This document shows, in pieces, positions 7,373 to 10,408 of a DNA stretch of 10,408 nucleotides. This stretch comes from an uncultured Porphyromonadaceae bacterium (GTDB lineage Bacteria > Bacteroidota > Bacteroidia > Bacteroidales > Muribaculaceae), in assembly GCA_947177595.1 (NCBI GenBank), contig CAMWUZ010000039.1, forward strand, positions 1 to 10,408. Reading direction: 5' to 3'. Each line of letters starts with the position of its first letter. Within the stretch, counting starts at the first letter, position 1. A program made the translations under genes and the position numbers. The notes beneath the pieces are model-generated. The model was given only the letters and a program-made list of their open reading frames with translations, searched no databases and had not been told where the DNA came from.

Positions 7373-8227
7373 TTACTTTGACTCTCGTATATCAAACACT
7401 GTGGTAAGCCTTTGAGGTTCTACCGTGATATTTTCATTGATGCCGAAATAAGTCGCCAACACATACATTGACAATTTTTCCTTGTCCAAGGAGCCGGGAG
7501 TGTTTGCGACGGATAGCTTCAGCACCGGATCATTCGGATAATTCGAGCCCCATGATATTCTTGTAATCTCACTCTCGAGAGTGGAATTGGAACTCCAGGC
7601 GTCCGCCCCTCCACCTAAAGTCAGATCTATTACAGAAGCCGTGCCGGAGGCTGGAACCCAATAGAGCTTATCCTGAGGAATCAGTACCACACCGGCTTCG
7701 TTTGACTCGACATCAAACCACTGGGAAAACTCCTCGCCGGAAGTTGACACACTTTTTACGGTAACGTTTATATGTGCCTCGCACTCGAGCTTGGGAGTCT
7801 GGGTGAATACTATGCGCTGAATATTGTCCTCTATCAATATCTGCGCATCGCGGCAGTTCTTCTGAATAAGATTACCTATAATTGAAAAATTGACTCGCCC
7901 ACGCATACTTGTAAGCGGCACTTTAAATTCCAGTGTTTCGCCGGAAAACGGCTTATCCATAATTGTTCTGCCGCCTTCACATAGACTTATGCTCCGGAGA
8001 ACAACCCCTTTTGGAGCGGACATATTCACATTTGACACACGGATTGTCATTTCTTCGGTAGGATTGAGCCATGATGCTGTAGGCGTAGCATTTACCGAGG
8101 AGGTTATTTTAACGTCGCTTGTATCGATGGGAGTCAGTTCCGGATCATCATGATCCGCGCATGATGTGGCGATACAGCAAACCACAATCAAAAAAAATGA
8201 TACCTTGAAAACAACTGTTTTTTTCAT
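7373..8227 (-). CDS. Predicted surface lipoprotein of unknown function
   Basis: A 284-residue protein that I do not recognise as a named family. Residues 1-22 are a lipoprotein signal peptide (MKK, long hydrophobic stretch) ending in ATS-Cys23, the expected lipidation site. The residues after it are ADHDDPE; this acidic run resembles the Bacteroidetes lipoprotein export signal, which would place the protein on the outer face of the outer membrane. The rest is rich in short beta-prone segments and Ser/Thr/Val with no catalytic motif seen, consistent with two or three Ig-like or beta-sandwich domains (roughly 35-110, 110-175 and 180-284). No SusC/SusD partner is present in the window. It lies upstream of ilvA on the same strand but a separate ilvA promoter argues against a functional link. 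The start is backed by a signal peptide and an unusually good ribosome binding site. Confidence 0.8.
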   Translation of the reverse strand: MKKTVVFKVSFFLIVVCCIATSCADHDDPELTPIDTSDVKITSSVNATPTASWLNPTEEMTIRVSNVNMSAPKGVVLRSISLCEGGRTIMDKPFSGETLEFKVPLTSMRGRVNFSIIGNLIQKNCRDAQILIEDNIQRIVFTQTPKLECEAHINVTVKSVSTSGEEFSQWFDVESNEAGVVLIPQDKLYWVPASGTASVIDLTLGGGADAWSSNSTLESEITRISWGSNYPNDPVLKLSVANTPGSLDKEKLSMYVLATYFGINENITVEPQRLTTVFDIRESK

Positions 8228-8234
8228 AATCTCT

Positions 8235-8245
8235 CTCCTACCTCC
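8235..8245 (-). promoter_or_regulatory. Shine-Dalgarno-like site of the lipoprotein gene
   Basis: The minus strand reads GGAGGTAGGAG (8245-8235), with its AGGAG ending 7 bases before the ATG. The other genes in this window lack such a site, as is usual in Bacteroidetes, so this one stands out and supports the chosen start. Confidence 0.6.
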
Positions 8246-8276
8246 GGCACTCGGGTATTATTAGTTTATATGAGAA

Positions 8277-8298
8277 ACGTGAGCCGGCTATGCCACGT
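8277..8298 (-). other. Short GC-rich hairpin between fold-back and lipoprotein gene
   Basis: ACGTG (8277-8281) plus GC (8283-8284) pair with GC (8292-8293) plus CACGT (8294-8298), with one bulged A and a 7-base loop. On the minus strand it is followed by TTTCTCAT, a weak pyrimidine tail. It could end a small RNA made from the fold-back, or be part of a longer lipoprotein leader. The tail is too poor to call it a terminator. Confidence 0.35.
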
Positions 8299-8299
8299 C

Positions 8300-8421
8300 G
8301 TAGTTTGAAGGTCGTAGGAAAACCATTTGCACAGATGTAACAGTAGCAGCCCACGCTATATGCGTGAGAACCACTATGCTATCTTTGTGCGGTTTTGGAA
8401 TTTCCTACGTTCTCAAACTAC
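8300..8421 (-). ncRNA. Candidate structured RNA or mRNA leader: 122-base imperfect fold-back
   Basis: The ends are a perfect 9-base inverted repeat (8300-8308 with 8413-8421), followed inward by another perfect 9-base pair (CGTAGGAAA 8313-8321 with 8401-8409). Then come GCACA (8329-8333) with TGTGC (8386-8390), GAT (8334-8336) with ATC (8381-8383), and an apical hairpin CACGC/GCGTG (8352-8356, 8362-8366) with a TATAT loop. Small internal loops separate the helices, giving one long rod. Strand is tentative: A-C contacts at 8309/8412, 8341/8376, 8345/8372 and 8351/8367 on the plus strand become G-U pairs on the minus strand, against two positions (8310/8411, 8311/8410) favouring plus. On the minus strand it sits 72 bases before the lipoprotein ATG. 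It could be a small RNA with a rod-like fold reminiscent of 6S RNA, a 5' leader, or the remnant of a small palindromic repeat element. Confidence 0.45.
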
Positions 8422-8449
8422 AAGATAAGCATAACGCTTCTTATTTTGC

Positions 8450-8458
8450 CAAATTATA
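8450..8458 (-). promoter_or_regulatory. Possible promoter for the fold-back RNA or lipoprotein gene
   Basis: The minus strand reads TATAATTTG, which is TAnnTTTG with one extra spacer base and also contains TATAAT. TTTG-like sequence (ATTTTG) lies upstream but at a longer-than-usual 26-base distance. Transcription would start near 8443, about 20 bases before the fold-back. No better box was found closer to the lipoprotein ATG. Confidence 0.3.
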
Positions 8459-8606
8459 CTGAATTGGATCTTGCCAATCCAACGCAAAATTAATCAAAAG
8501 GTCTCAAACACAAAATTTATCACTTGAATGAAGTTATATTTTGATAGCGAAACAATGAAATTGGTATGAAATTCTAAATGATCACGTGCATTCCATATAA
8601 AATAAT

Positions 8607-8630
8607 CGGGCGCACACACCCGCTTTTATT
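8607..8630 (+). terminator. Terminator-like hairpin upstream of malic enzyme
   Basis: CGGG (8607-8610) pairs with CCCG (8619-8622) around an 8-base loop, followed on the plus strand by CTTTTATTG. A/T pairs can weakly extend the stem outward. On the minus strand the same hairpin is followed by ATTATTTTAT. No plus-strand gene lies just before it, so what it would terminate is unclear; it may stop antisense or fold-back transcription. Confidence 0.35.
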
Positions 8631-8641
8631 GTCCTTTTTAT

Positions 8642-8649
8642 TACTTTTG
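8642..8649 (+). promoter_or_regulatory. Possible -7 box for the malic enzyme gene
   Basis: TACTTTTG matches the Bacteroidetes -7 consensus TAnnTTTG. No TTTG is seen 19-23 bases upstream, so support is partial. Transcription would begin near 8656, giving a leader of about 88 bases. No Shine-Dalgarno precedes the ATG at 8744; an earlier ATG at 8723 meets a stop after six codons. Confidence 0.4.
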
Positions 8650-8743
8650 CGATTATTGTATTCAGTTTTCACCGTGCGTTAATATTTTGACGCCTGAAAT
8701 ACGTTATACACTCACCATTGTTTATGATTTTAATTGCAATATA

Positions 8744-10408
8744 ATGTCAACAGTAACCAAAGACGCCGCCCTGGAATATCATCGTCAGGGCAAACCGGGC
8801 AAAATCGAAGTGGTGCCTACCGTGCCATACTCCACTCAGGGAGATTTAGCTCTCGCATATTCACCGGGAGTTGCTTTCCCATGTAAGGAAATTGAAGCCA
8901 ATCCGGCTGATGTGTATGAATATACCAACAAGGGCAACCTTGTGGCTGTGATTTCTAACGGCACTGCGGTGCTCGGACTTGGCGACATCGGCGCTATGGC
9001 AGGCAAACCGGTAATGGAGGGAAAAGCGCTGCTTTTCAAAATATTTGCCGGTATCGACTGTTTTGACATAGAGGTAAACGAGAAAGACCCCGAAAAATTC
9101 ATTCAGATTGTAAAGGCTATCTCCCCCACTTTCGGAGGCATCAACCTTGAGGACATAAAGGCTCCGGAATGCTTTGAAATAGAAACACGCCTCAAAGAGG
9201 AGTGCGACATTCCCGTGATGCACGACGACCAGCACGGAACCGCTATCATATCTGCAGCCGGTCTTCTTAACGCGCTTGAGATTCAAGGCAAGAAGATTGA
9301 TGAAATCAAGCTCGTTGTAAACGGTGCCGGAGCGGCTGCCGTGTCATGCACCAAGCTCTATATCGCCCTCGGCGTGAAGAAAGAGAATGTGGTGATGTGC
9401 GACAGTAAGGGAGTGCTAAACACATCGCGCACCGACCTCAACCCGCAGAAAAAAGAGTTTGCGACATCCCGCGACATTACCACTCTCGCTGAAGCCATGA
9501 AAGGAGCTGACGTGTTTCTCGGACTGTCAGTCAAAGATGTGGTGACAGCAGAGATGGTGCAGTCAATGGCTGAGAAACCCATCGTGTTTGCCCTCGCCAA
9601 TCCCGACCCCGAAATATCCTACGACAAAGCGATGGCATCGCGTCCCGACCTCATTTTTGCGACCGGTAGAAGCGACTATCCCAACCAGATTAACAATGTC
9701 CTCGGATTCCCTTACATATTCCGTGGAGCGCTGGACAGCGGCGCGACGGCTATCAACGAGCCGATGAAACTCGCAGCCGTGAGAGCTATAGCCCAGCTCG
9801 CCAAAGAACCGGTTCCTCCGGTAGTCAATGCCGCTTATAATATGGACAAACTCGAATTCGGAAGGGATTACATTCTGCCGAAGCCTCTCGACCCGAGATT
9901 GCTCACATGGGTGGCTCCCGCAGTTGCACGCGGAGCTATGGAGAGCGGAGTGGCTAAGCGTCCTATAACCGACTGGGATGCTTACGAGGAGAAGCTGCGC
10001 AAACTCATGGGCTATGACAAGAAATTCCTCCGCCGCATCTACGATAAAGCGAAAGAGCATCCCAAAAAAGTGGTGTTCGGCGAAGCGAATACCGACAATA
10101 TGCTCCGAGCTGCCGTTATGGGAGCGAAGGAGGGTGTATATATCCCCGTGCTTCTCGGCAACGAAGAGATGATTCAGAAACGCGCCGACCGACTCGGTCT
10201 CAGCTTGGACGGCATCGAAATCATCAACCTGCGTCACGACCGCGAGGCGCAGCGCCGCCGCAAATATGCGGAATGCCTTGCCAAAAAGCGTCAGCGTCTG
10301 GGAGTCACATTCCCTGAAGCACAGGAAAAAATGTTTGACCGCAACTACTTCGGCATGATGATGGTTGAGGAAGGAGATGCAGACGCTTTTCTCGGAGGCA
10401 CATATTCC
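8744..10408 (+). CDS. maeB: NADP-dependent malic enzyme, MaeB type with phosphotransacetylase-like domain (C-terminus beyond window)
   Basis: The frame is open for 555 codons to the window edge; family members are about 760 residues, so roughly 200 are missing. The enzyme oxidatively decarboxylates malate to pyruvate with reduction of NAD(P). Malic N-terminal domain, about 15-165: Tyr39 in LAYSPGVA, Lys94 in MEGKALLF, the metal-binding region LEDIKAP (135-141) and HDDQHGTA with Asp161 and Asp162. Rossmann domain, about 165-400: the nucleotide loop NGAGAAAV (193-200) and LANPDPEI (284-291). From about residue 425 a phosphotransacetylase-like domain begins (VVFGEANTDNMLRAA, MVEEGDADAFLGG), as in MaeB of E. 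coli, where it is regulatory and lacks transferase activity. Cofactor preference (NADP versus NAD) is taken from the family, not shown by a residue. It is divergent from the lipoprotein gene and appears to be its own transcription unit. Confidence 0.95.
   Translation, partial: MSTVTKDAALEYHRQGKPGKIEVVPTVPYSTQGDLALAYSPGVAFPCKEIEANPADVYEYTNKGNLVAVISNGTAVLGLGDIGAMAGKPVMEGKALLFKIFAGIDCFDIEVNEKDPEKFIQIVKAISPTFGGINLEDIKAPECFEIETRLKEECDIPVMHDDQHGTAIISAAGLLNALEIQGKKIDEIKLVVNGAGAAAVSCTKLYIALGVKKENVVMCDSKGVLNTSRTDLNPQKKEFATSRDITTLAEAMKGADVFLGLSVKDVVTAEMVQSMAEKPIVFALANPDPEISYDKAMASRPDLIFATGRSDYPNQINNVLGFPYIFRGALDSGATAINEPMKLAAVRAIAQLAKEPVPPVVNAAYNMDKLEFGRDYILPKPLDPRLLTWVAPAVARGAMESGVAKRPITDWDAYEEKLRKLMGYDKKFLRRIYDKAKEHPKKVVFGEANTDNMLRAAVMGAKEGVYIPVLLGNEEMIQKRADRLGLSLDGIEIINLRHDREAQRRRKYAECLAKKRQRLGVTFPEAQEKMFDRNYFGMMMVEEGDADAFLGGTYS

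Larger units (their letters stand above)
8228..8743. other. Gene-free spacer between divergent lipoprotein and malic enzyme genes
   Basis: No convincing coding frame is present in these 516 bases. From left to right it holds the lipoprotein ribosome binding site, a GC-rich hairpin (8277-8298), the 122-base fold-back (8300-8421), a possible minus-strand promoter (8450-8458), a short TTGGAT/ATCCAA inverted repeat (8464-8482), an A/T-rich stretch without clear features (about 8490-8600), a CGGG/CCCG hairpin (8607-8622) and a possible plus-strand -7 box (8642-8649). No insertion-sequence ends, target duplications or tRNA were found. Confidence 0.7.

Noticed and set aside
8300..8421. Fold-back considered as an insertion sequence or MITE
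   Set aside because: The terminal inverted repeats are clear but no flanking target duplication is seen (CCACGTC on the left, AAGATAA on the right), and there is no transposase. Kept as a lower-ranked alternative only.
9563..10237. 224-codon minus-strand open frame
   Set aside because: It lies wholly inside the malic enzyme gene, which has catalytic motifs along its length. The reverse frame shows no recognisable domain.

Overview
The window looks like chromosomal DNA from a gut-type Bacteroidales, plausibly Muribaculaceae-like. The evidence is: promoter -7 boxes of the Bacteroidetes form TAnnTTTG upstream of several genes; mostly no Shine-Dalgarno; a BspA-like leucine-rich-repeat surface protein with an Ig-like Big_2 domain; a DUF4492-cydA-cydB operon; and a Bacteroidetes-style lipoprotein with acidic residues just after the lipid-anchored cysteine. 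The family placement is inference. The phylum call is firmer.

Layout. Positions 1-2639 (minus) hold most of a large secreted repeat protein that runs off the left edge: signal peptide, 19 BspA-type LRR units, a second LRR-like block, one complete Big_2 domain and the start of what looks like another. A 245-base divergent spacer (2640-2884) carries promoter-like boxes facing both ways. Positions 2885-5900 (plus) are a tight three-gene operon for cytochrome bd quinol oxidase: a small DUF4492 membrane protein, CydA and CydB, with gaps of 2 and 5 bases. A strong 16-bp hairpin (5950-5984) separates this operon from convergent ilvA (6064-7266, minus), a PLP threonine ammonia-lyase with a C-terminal ACT domain. 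Behind ilvA on the same strand lies a lipoprotein of unknown function (7373-8227). A 516-base gene-free spacer (8228-8743) follows, holding a 122-base imperfect fold-back that looks like a structured RNA or structured mRNA leader. Positions 8744-10408 (plus) hold the first 555 codons of a MaeB-type malic enzyme with the start of its phosphotransacetylase-like domain, cut by the right edge.

How the parts fit. The metabolic genes are ordinary for a saccharolytic anaerobe: bd oxidase for respiring or scavenging trace oxygen, malic enzyme linking C4 acids to pyruvate, and threonine deaminase feeding isoleucine synthesis or threonine breakdown. The LRR protein and the lipoprotein are the cell-surface components. 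They appear to be separate transcription units rather than one system.

I see no CRISPR array, transposase, tRNA, rRNA or phage gene. The least explained item is the fold-back at 8300-8421, followed by the DUF4492 protein in the cyd operon. I do not see convincing evidence for a wholly new multi-gene system.
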